Shown here: in pieces, positions 1-8,240 of the stretch
Layout: every line of letters starts with the position of its first letter
Numbering within the stretch: position 1 is the first letter of the stretch
Assembly (NCBI GenBank): GCA_016873275.1
Contig: VGXO01000030.1
Coordinates: 1-37,283, forward strand
Length of the DNA: 37,283 nucleotides
Reading direction: 5' to 3'
Source: Phycisphaerae bacterium
GTDB lineage: Bacteria; Planctomycetota; Phycisphaerae; Phycisphaerales; SM1A02
Program-made: the position numbers and the translations under genes
Notes under the pieces: model-generated
Database searches by the model: none
Told to the model about the DNA's origin: nothing
The model's input: only the letters and a program-made list of their open reading frames with translations

Positions 1-1624
1 CCTCCACCCGCTGGGTGCCAAGCCCGAAGACGGTGACCCCTCGTCCGCACTGGGGGCAGTGCCGGGGCATCCGCTGCTCGGTCCCGCAGTGATGGCAGCG
101 GAGGAACTCTGGTCCGGGCGCATCCCGTCGCTCTGGGCGGTGACAGACCATGCCGGCGTCGCACTCGGAGCAGGTCCGGATCCACCCGCAGCGCTGGTCG
201 CTGCAGGCGATGTAGTTGGCATATCCACGGCGGTTCAAGAGAAGGATCGCCTGGCCCTGGTCGGCGAGGCACCGCCGGATCCCGTCAGCCAAGGTCGGAC
301 CGATCAGATGCACCCGTCGATCCGCGAAGCGACGCCGCTCCTGAGCAAAGTCGACCACCTCGACCTTGGGAACGGTGAGGCCGGGAGCCCTCTGGGGCAG
401 GCGGTGGAGCGTGATCAGGCTCCTCCTCGTGGCGTTGAGCCAGGTCTCGAGGCTCGGTGTCGCGCTGCCAAGGACCACCGGGCACTTCGCCTGCTGCGCC
501 CGGCGGATCGCGACGTCCCGACCGTGGTAGCGGGGCGCCTGGTCCTGCTTGTAGGACGCATCGTGCTCCTCGTCGACGATGACGAGTCCGAGCGACTCGG
601 TCGGCAGCGGGGCAAACACCGCCGAGCGGGCGCCGGTGACGATGCGGGCGCCGCCCTCGACGACGAGCGACCACTGATGGTGCCGCTGGGCGGCGGTCAT
701 GCCCGAGTGGAGGATCGAGATCGGAACGCCGGGGAAGCGGCGGAGGAGGCGACCGATCGTCTGGGGGGTCAGGGCGATCTCCGGAACCAGGAAGAGCGCG
801 GTCTTGCCCGCGGCGACCACCTGCTCGATGAGCCTCAGGTAGACCTCGGTCTTGCCCGAGCCGGTGACGCCGAACAGGAGGTGCCGGCTGAAGCCCGCAC
901 CAAGCGTGGCCGCGATCGACTCGATCACCCGGGCTTGGTCCGCCGTGAGCTGCGGGCGGTCGCCCGCAGAGGGGAGTCCCGGATCCGTGGCGTGTCCGAC
1001 CACCCGCCGTCTGGTGGTCGCGGTCAGAAGCCCCTTGCGGATCATGCCGCGGATCGACGCGGAACTGACCAGCCCGGTGCGCTTCGCGAGCTCGCCGACC
1101 TCGATCGGGCGATGAAGGGGATCGAGCGCCCCGACCACCGAGAGCACGCTCCGCTGTCGAGGTCCCAGCCGCGCGACCGGTGGCGGCTCGACCGGAAGAT
1201 CGACGAGGGTCTCGACGACGAGTCCGACCTCCCGCCGCACCGCCGCGGGCAGCATCGCGGCGAGCGTGAGCCCGATCGGGCAGCAGTAGTACCGGCTGAT
1301 CCAGCGGGCGAGCTCGAGGAGCTCGGAGGGCAACGGCGGTCGCCCGTCGGCGATCTCGAGGATGGACTTCGTCCTGGTCGGATCGATGCCCGGAGGAGGC
1401 TGCGTGAGCCGGGCGACGACCGTTCCCCGGGTGGGTCGATCCCCTTTGCCGAGCGGCACGGAGACGCGATGACCCTCCGCGACGTGGGCGAGTTCCGGCG
1501 GGATGGAGTAGGTCAAGCCCTCCGGGAACCGATCGACGCCTCGCTCGACCGCGACCATCGCCCAGCCCGCGACGGGTCGCGTCCCGCGGTCATCGATCTC
1601 GCTGCCGGCAAAGAGGCTCGACAC
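1..1624 (-). CDS. priA: Primosomal protein N' (PriA replication-restart helicase), C-terminus cut by window edge
   Basis: PriA is a DEAH-type 3'-5' superfamily 2 helicase that recognises abandoned replication forks and reloads the replisome. Reading leftwards, the protein shows the N-terminal DNA-binding region (FPEGLTYSIP, then GHRVSVPLG), a Walker A motif GVTGSGKTE (near base 855), DEEH as Walker B, and GSATPSLET as motif III. Next come the zinc-binding cysteines in CSDQRCGWIRTCSEC, CHHCG and CPQCG close to the edge. The last part, including helicase motifs V and VI, lies outside the window. The start is uncertain. A GTG at 1624 is the furthest upstream start after an in-frame stop, and an ATG at 1558 (MVAVERGVDRF) is the alternative. 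Neither has a clear Shine-Dalgarno. The gene diverges from carA across about 200 bases. Family assignment is secure. Confidence 0.95.
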   Translation of the reverse strand, partial: MSSLFAGSEIDDRGTRPVAGWAMVAVERGVDRFPEGLTYSIPPELAHVAEGHRVSVPLGKGDRPTRGTVVARLTQPPPGIDPTRTKSILEIADGRPPLPSELLELARWISRYYCCPIGLTLAAMLPAAVRREVGLVVETLVDLPVEPPPVARLGPRQRSVLSVVGALDPLHRPIEVGELAKRTGLVSSASIRGMIRKGLLTATTRRRVVGHATDPGLPSAGDRPQLTADQARVIESIAATLGAGFSRHLLFGVTGSGKTEVYLRLIEQVVAAGKTALFLVPEIALTPQTIGRLLRRFPGVPISILHSGMTAAQRHHQWSLVVEGGARIVTGARSAVFAPLPTESLGLVIVDEEHDASYKQDQAPRYHGRDVAIRRAQQAKCPVVLGSATPSLETWLNATRRSLITLHRLPQRAPGLTVPKVEVVDFAQERRRFADRRVHLIGPTLADGIRRCLADQGQAILLLNRRGYANYIACSDQRCGWIRTCSECDAGMVCHRPERRDAPGPEFLRCHHCGTEQRMPRHCPQCGRGVTVFGLGTQRVE

Positions 1625-1821
1625 GTCGCGAGTGTAAGGCTCGGACGAGGCGTCTCACGGATTGCCGCGGTTCTGCCGGAGCGGATCGGAGGGGTGCTTC
1701 GGGACGGCTGCCGAGTCCCGACCTGCGAGGGGTTGGTCGTCGGAGGTCGTCGTGCTCGGACGAGCGATCGGAGCGCCTGGGCACTCGCGCACCGACGCGT
1801 CGTCTCGTATCATCGCCGGCG

Positions 1822-3051
1822 ATGCGGGAGAAGCTCACTGAGGCAAGGCTCGTCCTCGAGGACGGAACGGTCTATCGAGGCGTCGGGTTTGGCGCGGCGG
1901 CGTCCGGCCCGGTCATGACCTTCGGGGAGGTCGTCTTCAACACCGCGATGGCGGGGTATCAGGAGGCGTTCTCCGACCCGAGCTACCGCGGGCAGATCCT
2001 CGCCATGACGGTGCCGCACGTCGGCAACTACGGGATCGCGCCGGAGGACGTCGAGAGCGCCGGTCCCTCGGTGGCAGGCGTCGTGGTCCGGGAGTTGTCG
2101 AGGATCGTCTCGAACCATCGGGCACACGGCGACCTCTCGTCGTGGCTCGCCGCGGCAGGCGTGCCGGGCATCGAGCGGATCGACACCCGGTCGCTCGTGC
2201 GGAAGTTGCGCATGCAGGGAGCCCTGCGTGGCGTCGTGTCGAGCGATCCGGCGCCGAGCGACGCGGCACTCATCGAGCAGGTCCGTTCGAGCCAGCCGAT
2301 GTCCGGTCGGAACCTCGCGGCGGAGGTGAGTCCCCGCGGCATGGGTCGGTTCGACGAGGACCTCGGCGAGTGGACCTCGCGGAAGGTCGCCCACGGCGGA
2401 GGACCTTGGCGGGTCGTCGCGCTCGACTGCGGGGCGAAGCGGAACATCTATCGCCACCTCGTCGATCGGGGCTGCGAGGTCGTGTTCCTCCCGCATGACG
2501 CGACCGCCGAGCAGATCGTGGCGGAACGTCCCGATGGGCTGCTCGTCTCGAATGGTCCAGGCGACCCTGCGGCGATCGGCGAGACCATCGCGACCCTTCG
2601 GCGGCTGGCCGGACGGATCCCGACCTTCGGGATCTGCCTCGGGCATCAGCTGCTCGCCTTGGCGATCGGGGCGAAGACGTGGAAGCTCAAGTTCGGCCAC
2701 CGCGGCGCGAACCAGCCGGTCCGCAACCTGCTGACCGGACGGGTCGAGATCACGAGCCAGAACCACGGCTTCTGCGTCGACGAGCCCTCCCTGATCGCCG
2801 CGGGCGGCGAGGTCACCCATCGACACCTCAACGACGGCACCGTCGCCGGCTTCCGGCATCGGGAACTGCCCATCTTCTCGGTGCAGTACCACCCCGAGGC
2901 TTCTCCTGGACCGCACGACTCGGCGTACCTCTTCGACTGCTTCATCGAGGCGATGAGGACCCGTCGGCCGATCGAGGCGGACGGCTTCCGCCGCGCGCAG
3001 TCCGGATCGGGCGCCGTGATCGAGTCGATGCCGCGTCCGGTCTCGGTCTGA
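1822..3051 (+). CDS. carA: Carbamoyl-phosphate synthase, glutamine-hydrolysing small subunit
   Basis: CarA hydrolyses glutamine and channels ammonia to CarB, which makes carbamoyl phosphate for pyrimidine and arginine synthesis in the cytoplasm. The 409-residue protein has the CarA-specific N-terminal domain (ARLVLEDGTVYRGVGFG, then FNTAMAGYQEAFSDPSY) to about residue 190, then a class I glutamine amidotransferase domain. The nucleophile Cys272 lies in GICLGHQ, and His357 and Glu359 in QYHPEAS complete the triad. A short tail after about residue 380 makes it slightly longer than the usual 380 residues. carB is not in the window, so the two subunits are unlinked here. No Shine-Dalgarno precedes the ATG, and a TATCAT hexamer ends 8 bases before it. 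Confidence 0.97.
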   Translation: MREKLTEARLVLEDGTVYRGVGFGAAASGPVMTFGEVVFNTAMAGYQEAFSDPSYRGQILAMTVPHVGNYGIAPEDVESAGPSVAGVVVRELSRIVSNHRAHGDLSSWLAAAGVPGIERIDTRSLVRKLRMQGALRGVVSSDPAPSDAALIEQVRSSQPMSGRNLAAEVSPRGMGRFDEDLGEWTSRKVAHGGGPWRVVALDCGAKRNIYRHLVDRGCEVVFLPHDATAEQIVAERPDGLLVSNGPGDPAAIGETIATLRRLAGRIPTFGICLGHQLLALAIGAKTWKLKFGHRGANQPVRNLLTGRVEITSQNHGFCVDEPSLIAAGGEVTHRHLNDGTVAGFRHRELPIFSVQYHPEASPGPHDSAYLFDCFIEAMRTRRPIEADGFRRAQSGSGAVIESMPRPVSV

Positions 3052-3360
3052 CGCCATCGCGAGGCAAGGTCGGCCCGCGTGCGGGAACTGAAAAACTCCG
3101 GTCCTTGGTCACGCGTCGCGCTCCGCAACCGGACCGCCGGACCGAGCGGATGGGGGCGTCCGAAGTCGATGGAGACGCTTGCGTTGCCTGAGGGTTGCTC
3201 TTAGTCTCCGCCCCCGGTCTTCGCCGTCGGACGCGTCGGTCGATCGGTGCCCCGTCGGTCTGGAAGATGGTGCTCGCGGGCGATCCGATCCGCGGCGAGG
3301 GATCCGCACGACGCCTCGAGAACCACACTCATGTCCACCCAGCAAGTCAGGGAGTCGAGC
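3052..3360. other. Intergenic region between carA and the secretin gene
   Basis: No convincing gene is visible in these 309 bases. Directly after the carA stop there is a short hairpin, CCCGC-GT-GCGGG at 3074-3085, followed by an A-rich stretch; it is a weak terminator candidate at best. A promoter-like pair lies at 3179-3207 and is listed separately. The secretin frame is open upstream to 3247, but the composition there does not look like secreted protein. ATG 3361 has the only good ribosome-binding site (AGGGAG at 3349-3354, six bases upstream). Confidence 0.6.
3179..3207 (+). promoter_or_regulatory. Candidate sigma-70-type promoter of the secretin operon
   Basis: TTGCGT (3179-3184) and TAGTCT (3202-3207) are separated by 17 bases. 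The predicted start of transcription near 3214 would give a leader of roughly 150 bases before ATG 3361. The -10 hexamer matches a TANNCT pattern seen upstream of other genes in the window. This is sequence resemblance only. Confidence 0.35.
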
Positions 3361-6300
3361 ATGCATCGGGAGTCGTCCCGCGTCGTCCTTCGGCGGAGTG
3401 GTCCTAGGACCTTGACGTCCTTGACCTACGCGGCGCTGCTCGCGACCGCCACGTCTGGCGCGACGTCTGCCGCGGCGCTCGCCGCGATGCAGGCGCCTCC
3501 GACGCTGCCACCTGACCTTCCGAGTGCGCCGCCCAACGGCGGCGGTCAGCCTCCGGCGCCCTCCGAGCCCACGCCTCCCGCCGACGAGCCGGTCGCTCCG
3601 GCGCCCTCCGAGCCGGCGCCGGCGGCTCCTGCCCCATCCGAACCAGCGCCGGCAACTCCGGCGCCGTCGGAGCCTGCGCCGCCTCCCGCGCCAAGCGAGC
3701 CAGCGCCGCCCGCGCCGAGCGAGCCGGCGCCTGCTGCACCGGTCGCGGCCGACGAGCCTGTCGAGGCGCCTTCGGCGCCGGCGACCGACACCTCCGCGGT
3801 TGATGCCGCCCGAAGCGACGCCCGTGCGGCGATGAAGGCAGGTCGATACGACGCGGCGATCGCCTCGTGGACGGCGGTCCTGCGCGAGGTTCCCGACGAT
3901 CAGGAGGCGCAGCAGGGGCTCCGCCGAGCGTCCGCGATGATCGATCAGGGAGACGTCGCCGACCAAGTGCAGCAGGACCGGGCAGTCGTCCGGCAGCGTG
4001 CGCAGGCGGAGTACCTCGACGCGGTGAAGCGGGCGAACGAGTCGCTCGCGAAGAACAACTTCCGCGATGCCGAGACGACGGTGGTGAAGGCGCAGGTCGA
4101 CCTCCGCCGGGTCCAGCAGTCGATCCCCACCTCCGAGTGGGAGCAGATGATGGACCAGCTGAACGCCCTCTCGACGACCATCGACCAGTCGCGGAATGCG
4201 GCGCTTCGCGCGCAAGCCGACCAGGAGCGCCTCGAGGCGGAGGGTGCCAAGCTCCGCACGCAGCAGCAGGAGCAGGAGGCTCGCCAGAAGATGGTGACGC
4301 AGAACCTGATCCGCGTCCGCCAGCTGCAGCTCGAGATGAAGTACCAGGAGGCGCTCGAGGTCCTCAACGCGACGCTCTTCCTCGACCCGTACAACCCGGC
4401 GGCGCTCGCCCTCCGCGACGTCATCCAGTCGGCGATGAGCTACCAGGAGTACTCGCAGATCCTGCGGCGCCGCTCCTTCGCGATCGACCAGATGTCCGTG
4501 GAGGCGCAGGAGGCGCTGGTGCCGCCCTCCCGCAACATCGACGGTCCGGGTCCGAAGTCGGTCAGCGGCGTCATGGTCTATCCGGAGGACTGGCCGGAGC
4601 TCAGCGTCCGCCGCGACGGCGCCGCAGGCTGGAACGAGCCGATCGTGAACCGCGAGACGATCGCGACGCTCGAGAAGTCGATCTCGGTGAGCTTCAACAA
4701 CAACGAGCTCGAGGAGGTCGTGCGGTTCCTCGGTCAGGTCACGGGCTCGCAGTTCTATCCCGACTGGAAGGCGCTCGAGGCAATCGGCATCCGCAACACC
4801 TCCGAGGTGACCCTCGACATGAATGGTCCGGCGGTGAACGTGCTTCGCCGGGTCCTCGAGCAGGTCGGCGATGACTTCGAGCGGCCGCAGTTCTCGGTGG
4901 AGGAGGGGGTCGTGGTGATCTCCTCCGACGCAGCGCTTCGCAAGAAGGTCGTCACGGTCGTCTACGACATCCGTGACCTCCTCTTCGAGGTGCCCTACTT
5001 CGACAACGCACCCGACTTCAACCTGAACTCCTCCATCCAGCAGGGCAATCAAGGTGGTGGCGGTGGTGGTGGCGGCGGCGGTGGCGGTGGCGGCGGCGGC
5101 TTCGGTGGCGGCGGTGGCGGCGGCGGCTTCGGCGGCGGCGGCGGTGGCTCCGGAGGCGGCGGTGGTGGTGGCGGCGGCGGCATCTTCGGCGACCCGGGCG
5201 AGGAGCCCGAGCGTCGCAGCAAGGAGGAGCTGATCGAGCAGATCACCACGATCATCCAGGAGCAGGTCGATCCCGAGGGCTGGCGCGACCTCGGCGGCGA
5301 CACCGGCATGATCCAGGAGCTGAACGGCAACCTGATCATCACCAACACGCCGAGGAATCACCGCGAGATCGAGGGCCTCCTCAGCCAGCTCCGCACGATC
5401 CGCGCCCTCCAGGTGAACATCGAGACCCGCGTGATCAGCGTGAACATGGAGTGGTTCGAGCAGATCGGCGTCGACCTCGACATCTACTTCAACACCAACG
5501 ACGCGATGTACAACCAGGGTCTCGCGGCCGACCAGAATTTCGCGCTCAGCGACTTCTTCTACTCGGGACAGCCCGCCGACAGCGCGAACCGAAACGGCAC
5601 CCTCAAGAACCCGGTCATCTTCGATGCCATCGGTCAGAACGCGGCATTCGCGAACACCACCGCGACCGGTGCCGCGTTCGGCGTGCCAGGCGCCGACGGC
5701 ACGACGATCGAGTACGTCACTGGTCCGGTCGGGACGCCGGTGGGTCGGCAAAAGCGGGGACAGAACGGCTCGAGCGGCTGGGCGCCGATCGGGATCGTCC
5801 AGGACTCGACCGGCATCGTCGACTCGGTCGCCCGCGGAACCTTCAAGACCGGCGTCGCCGCGGCGTCGCTCGTGAATCCGGCGCTGACCGTCGGCATCAG
5901 CTTCCTCGACGACATCCAGGTCGACCTGATCATCAACGCGACGCAGGCGGACCAGCGGAGCGTGCTGCTCACCGCGCCGCGGCTCACGCTCTTCAACGGT
6001 CAGCGGTCGTGGATCAGCGTCGCGAAGCAGATCTCCTACATCGCGCAGCTCATCCCCGTCACCGGTGACTCGGCGGCGGCGTTCAACCCGGTCCCCGGCG
6101 TCGTCTACGAGGGCTTCGTGCTCGACGTCGAGGCGGTGATCTCCGCGGATCGCCGCTACGTGACGATGACCGTGCAGTTCGGTCAGAACAGCGACGTCCG
6201 CTTCCGCGACTTCCGGATCACGGGTGCCGCGGGCGGCGGCGACTTCGGCGGCGGTCGGGCGTCCCAGTTCGAGGGCACCATCCAGCTCCCGAACTTCACG

Positions 6301-6579
6301 GGCACCGAGATCGCGACGACCGTCTCCGTCCCCGACAAGGGCACGATCCTGCTCGGCGGTCAGCGCTCGGTGAGCGAGATCGAGATCGAGGCGGGCGTCC
6401 CGGTGCTCTCGAAGATCCCGTGGGTCAACCGGTTCTTCACCAACCGGGCGAACGACAAGCAGGAGCTCACCACGCTGCTGCTGATCCGCCCCGAGATCAT
6501 CATCCAGAACGAGGAGGAGGAGATCCTCTTCAAGGGCATCACCGACCGGATCGGTTCGGGCGCGTACGTCGGCTATTGA
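3361..6579 (+). CDS. Secretin (GspD/PilQ superfamily) with TPR-like and Gly-rich regions
   Basis: Outer-membrane secretins form ring channels for type II secretion or type IV pili. This 1072-residue protein has a signal peptide (to about residue 42), a Pro-rich linker with six APSEP copies (about 44-140), and a TPR-like or coiled-coil region (about 144-367). An STN/N0-like domain follows (about 441-544; SVSFNNNELEEVVRFLG), then a nearly pure glycine tract (565-607). A secretin N domain starts near 681 (QVNIETRVISVNMEWFEQIG). The secretin core ends with VPVLSKIPWVNRFF (about 1013) and LLLIRPEII. A loop of about 100 residues separates the last N domain from the core. The start at 3361 is chosen for its AGGGAG site; ATG 3331 is possible. 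No ATPase, pilin or inner-membrane platform gene is nearby, so the system it serves cannot be named. STAS and RsbW-like genes follow within 42 and 61 bases. Confidence 0.9.
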   Translation: MHRESSRVVLRRSGPRTLTSLTYAALLATATSGATSAAALAAMQAPPTLPPDLPSAPPNGGGQPPAPSEPTPPADEPVAPAPSEPAPAAPAPSEPAPATPAPSEPAPPPAPSEPAPPAPSEPAPAAPVAADEPVEAPSAPATDTSAVDAARSDARAAMKAGRYDAAIASWTAVLREVPDDQEAQQGLRRASAMIDQGDVADQVQQDRAVVRQRAQAEYLDAVKRANESLAKNNFRDAETTVVKAQVDLRRVQQSIPTSEWEQMMDQLNALSTTIDQSRNAALRAQADQERLEAEGAKLRTQQQEQEARQKMVTQNLIRVRQLQLEMKYQEALEVLNATLFLDPYNPAALALRDVIQSAMSYQEYSQILRRRSFAIDQMSVEAQEALVPPSRNIDGPGPKSVSGVMVYPEDWPELSVRRDGAAGWNEPIVNRETIATLEKSISVSFNNNELEEVVRFLGQVTGSQFYPDWKALEAIGIRNTSEVTLDMNGPAVNVLRRVLEQVGDDFERPQFSVEEGVVVISSDAALRKKVVTVVYDIRDLLFEVPYFDNAPDFNLNSSIQQGNQGGGGGGGGGGGGGGGGFGGGGGGGGFGGGGGGSGGGGGGGGGGIFGDPGEEPERRSKEELIEQITTIIQEQVDPEGWRDLGGDTGMIQELNGNLIITNTPRNHREIEGLLSQLRTIRALQVNIETRVISVNMEWFEQIGVDLDIYFNTNDAMYNQGLAADQNFALSDFFYSGQPADSANRNGTLKNPVIFDAIGQNAAFANTTATGAAFGVPGADGTTIEYVTGPVGTPVGRQKRGQNGSSGWAPIGIVQDSTGIVDSVARGTFKTGVAAASLVNPALTVGISFLDDIQVDLIINATQADQRSVLLTAPRLTLFNGQRSWISVAKQISYIAQLIPVTGDSAAAFNPVPGVVYEGFVLDVEAVISADRRYVTMTVQFGQNSDVRFRDFRITGAAGGGDFGGGRASQFEGTIQLPNFTGTEIATTVSVPDKGTILLGGQRSVSEIEIEAGVPVLSKIPWVNRFFTNRANDKQELTTLLLIRPEIIIQNEEEEILFKGITDRIGSGAYVGY
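5053..5181 (+). repeat. Glycine-codon (GGN) low-complexity tract inside the secretin gene
   Basis: Forty-three consecutive codons, of which 40 are glycine (GGC, GGT and one GGA), are interrupted only by two Phe (5101, 5128) and one Ser (5149). It joins the STN/N0-like domain to the remaining N domains. The near-repetitive DNA is prone to in-frame slippage, so its length may vary between strains or be an assembly weak point. Confidence 0.95.
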
Positions 6580-6621
6580 CCGGTCAGTCCGCTCGTCGCC
6601 TCAGCAGGGAGTCCTCCTTCG

Positions 6622-6981
6622 ATGTCCGCCGCCGCCGCCCGCATCAACGTCCGTCACCGCGACACCGGCGTCCTCCAGATCGGCTTCGCCGAGAAGCGGA
6701 TCAGCGACGCGCTGCTGATCCAGCAGATCGGCGACGAGATCGGCAAGGCGGTGGACGCCGAGACGAAGCCGCGGGTGCTGCTCTCCTTCCGCAACGTCGA
6801 CTTCCTCTCCTCGGCGGCGCTCAGCATGCTGATCGGGGTCAACACCCGCGTGCGTGCCAAGGGCGGGAAGCTCCGCCTCTCCGAGATCAAGCCCGAGATC
6901 TACCAGATGTTCAAGATCACGAAGCTGCACTCGCTCTTCGAGATCTTCGACTCGGTCGACGAGGCGGTGAAGGGCTTCTGA
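6622..6981 (+). CDS. STAS-domain anti-sigma-factor antagonist (SpoIIAA/RsbV-like)
   Basis: STAS proteins of this size switch partners. Unphosphorylated they bind an RsbW-type kinase and free its target; phosphorylated on a conserved serine they let go. The 119 residues are a single STAS domain (GVLQIGFAEKRISD, then PRVLLSFRNVDFLSSAALSM, then KLRLSEIKPEIYQMFKITKL). The predicted phosphosite is Ser64, aligning with the Ser of the classical DS(S/T)G motif. The preceding Asp is replaced by Ser63, and the following residues are Ala-Ala. The gene lies 42 bases after the secretin and 61 before the RsbW-like gene, so the three are probably co-transcribed. A GGGAG lies about 10 bases upstream. No PP2C phosphatase or sigma factor gene is in the window. 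Confidence 0.9.
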   Translation: MSAAAARINVRHRDTGVLQIGFAEKRISDALLIQQIGDEIGKAVDAETKPRVLLSFRNVDFLSSAALSMLIGVNTRVRAKGGKLRLSEIKPEIYQMFKITKLHSLFEIFDSVDEAVKGF

Positions 6982-7042
6982 CGGGGAGGCGGGGTCGCGC
7001 TCGCCGCGATCGATCCGCCGCCGTCGCCTCGGATCCACGGCG

Positions 7043-7465
7043 ATGACCTCCCTTCCGCCCTACCGCGCCGAGGTCGAGTTCGACGTCCACGCGACCGGAC
7101 TCGCCGACTTCGAGGCGGAGGTCGATCGCGCCATCCAGTCCCACGGATACGAGGAGGCGGTCGCGTTCGCGGTGCGCCTCGCCATCGAGGAGGCGGTCGC
7201 CAACGGCATCAACCACGGCAACCGCCGCACGCCGGGCAAGGTGGTCAAGGTGCAGTGCCGCATCGACGACCGCGAGATCTTCGTGGCGGTCGAGGACGAG
7301 GGCGAGGGGTTCGATCCCTCCTCGGTTCCTGACCCGACCGACGAGGCGAACCTCTCGATTCCCTCCGGTCGCGGGCTCATGCTGATGGGTGCGTACATGT
7401 CCGAGGTGCGGTACATCCCTCCCGGCAACCGCGTGGAGATGACCTACCGGCGACCGGTGTCCTGA
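7043..7465 (+). CDS. RsbW-type ATP-binding anti-sigma factor / serine kinase
   Basis: A GHKL-type HATPase_c protein of 140 residues, the size of RsbW/SpoIIAB proteins, which phosphorylate STAS antagonists and sequester a partner, usually a sigma factor. Visible motifs are the N box EEAVANGINHGN (49-60), G1 EDEGEGFDP (84-92) and G2 SGRGLMLMG (108-116). The order and spacing are typical. It directly follows the STAS gene, which supports a kinase-antagonist pair. Because no sigma factor is encoded nearby, the output is unknown; it could act in trans or regulate the adjacent secretin. There is no strong Shine-Dalgarno before the ATG. Confidence 0.9.
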   Translation: MTSLPPYRAEVEFDVHATGLADFEAEVDRAIQSHGYEEAVAFAVRLAIEEAVANGINHGNRRTPGKVVKVQCRIDDREIFVAVEDEGEGFDPSSVPDPTDEANLSIPSGRGLMLMGAYMSEVRYIPPGNRVEMTYRRPVS

Positions 7466-7488
7466 CCGCGGTCGGATCTCGACCACGG
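7466..7488. terminator. Imperfect hairpin between convergent genes
   Basis: CCGcGGTCG (7466-7474), loop GATCT, CGACCaCGG (7480-7488) forms a nine-position stem with one mismatch. It starts just after the RsbW-like stop and lies 20 bases before the end of convergent rlmE. There is no T-run on either strand, so intrinsic termination is only suggested. Confidence 0.35.
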
Positions 7489-7507
7489 GACGCACTCGCC
7501 ATCCCGT

Positions 7508-8185
7508 TCAGGCACGCCCCGCGTGCTCGCCCCCGCCGGCGCCCCAGCCACGAGGGCGGGACTTGGCGATCGGCTCCTCCGGCGTCGGCTCCGTCGGTCT
7601 CGGCTCGCCGCGGAAGCCCTCGGCGATCACGAACATCTCGACCGACTCCGCGCGGGAGGCGGTCGGCTTGTAGCCCTTCGACCGCTCGAACATGCCGCCC
7701 GTGCGGCGGAGGAGCTCGGGGTAGTCGCCTCCCTCGAAGACCTTGTAGACGAGCGTGCCTCCCCGGCGGAGCCACGTCGCGAGATGGTCGAGGAGTCCGT
7801 GGCAGAGCCTCGCCGACCTCGCCTGGTCTCCCGAGGGATCGCCGGTCGTGTCGGGTGCCATGTCCGAGAGCACCACGTCGAAGGCGCGTCCGCCGAGCTC
7901 CGCGAGGGTGACCTCCCGCAGGTCGGCGACGAGGCTCCTCACGTTCGGCGGAAGTCCCGCGGGATCGATCGACTTGAGGTCGAAGCCGACGACCTCGCCT
8001 CGCCCGCCGACCGCCTTCGACGCGACCTGCAGCCACGATCCCGGCGCTGCGCCCACGTCGAGCACCCGCTGCCCCGGTCGAAGCACCCGTCGCCGCTGGT
8101 CGATCTCGAGGAGCTTGAACGCCGCCCGGGAGCGGTATCCCTGCGCCTTCGCCTCGCGGAACCAGTGGTCCTGGACTTCCTTCAC
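7508..8185 (-). CDS. rlmE: 23S rRNA (uridine-2'-O-)-methyltransferase, RlmE/FtsJ family
   Basis: RlmE methylates the 2'-OH of a uridine in the peptidyl-transferase loop of 23S rRNA (U2552 in E. coli) using S-adenosylmethionine. The 225-residue protein has the FtsJ Rossmann fold with VLDVGAAPGSWLQVA (SAM-binding, 41-55) and the catalytic tetrad Lys24 (SRAAFKL), Asp108 (LSDMAP), Lys148 (VYKVF) and Glu183 (ESVEMF). A Pro/Gly-rich tail of about 30 residues is an extension. The start codon is GTG at 8185 with no clear Shine-Dalgarno; the N-terminus fits the family. It converges with the RsbW-like gene. Upstream, at 8199-8213, CGGCGG-AGT-CCGCCG forms a small hairpin. Confidence 0.95.
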   Translation of the reverse strand: MKEVQDHWFREAKAQGYRSRAAFKLLEIDQRRRVLRPGQRVLDVGAAPGSWLQVASKAVGGRGEVVGFDLKSIDPAGLPPNVRSLVADLREVTLAELGGRAFDVVLSDMAPDTTGDPSGDQARSARLCHGLLDHLATWLRRGGTLVYKVFEGGDYPELLRRTGGMFERSKGYKPTASRAESVEMFVIAEGFRGEPRPTEPTPEEPIAKSRPRGWGAGGGEHAGRA

Positions 8186-8240
8186 GCGGGCAGGGTAGCG
8201 GCGGAGTCCGCCGGGTCCGCCTCTGGATCGAGGCGATCGC

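Noticed and set aside
3247-3360. Longer start for the secretin at 3247 or 3331
   Set aside because: The extra residues are Arg-rich and precede the signal peptide. ATG 3361 alone has a well-spaced AGGGAG.
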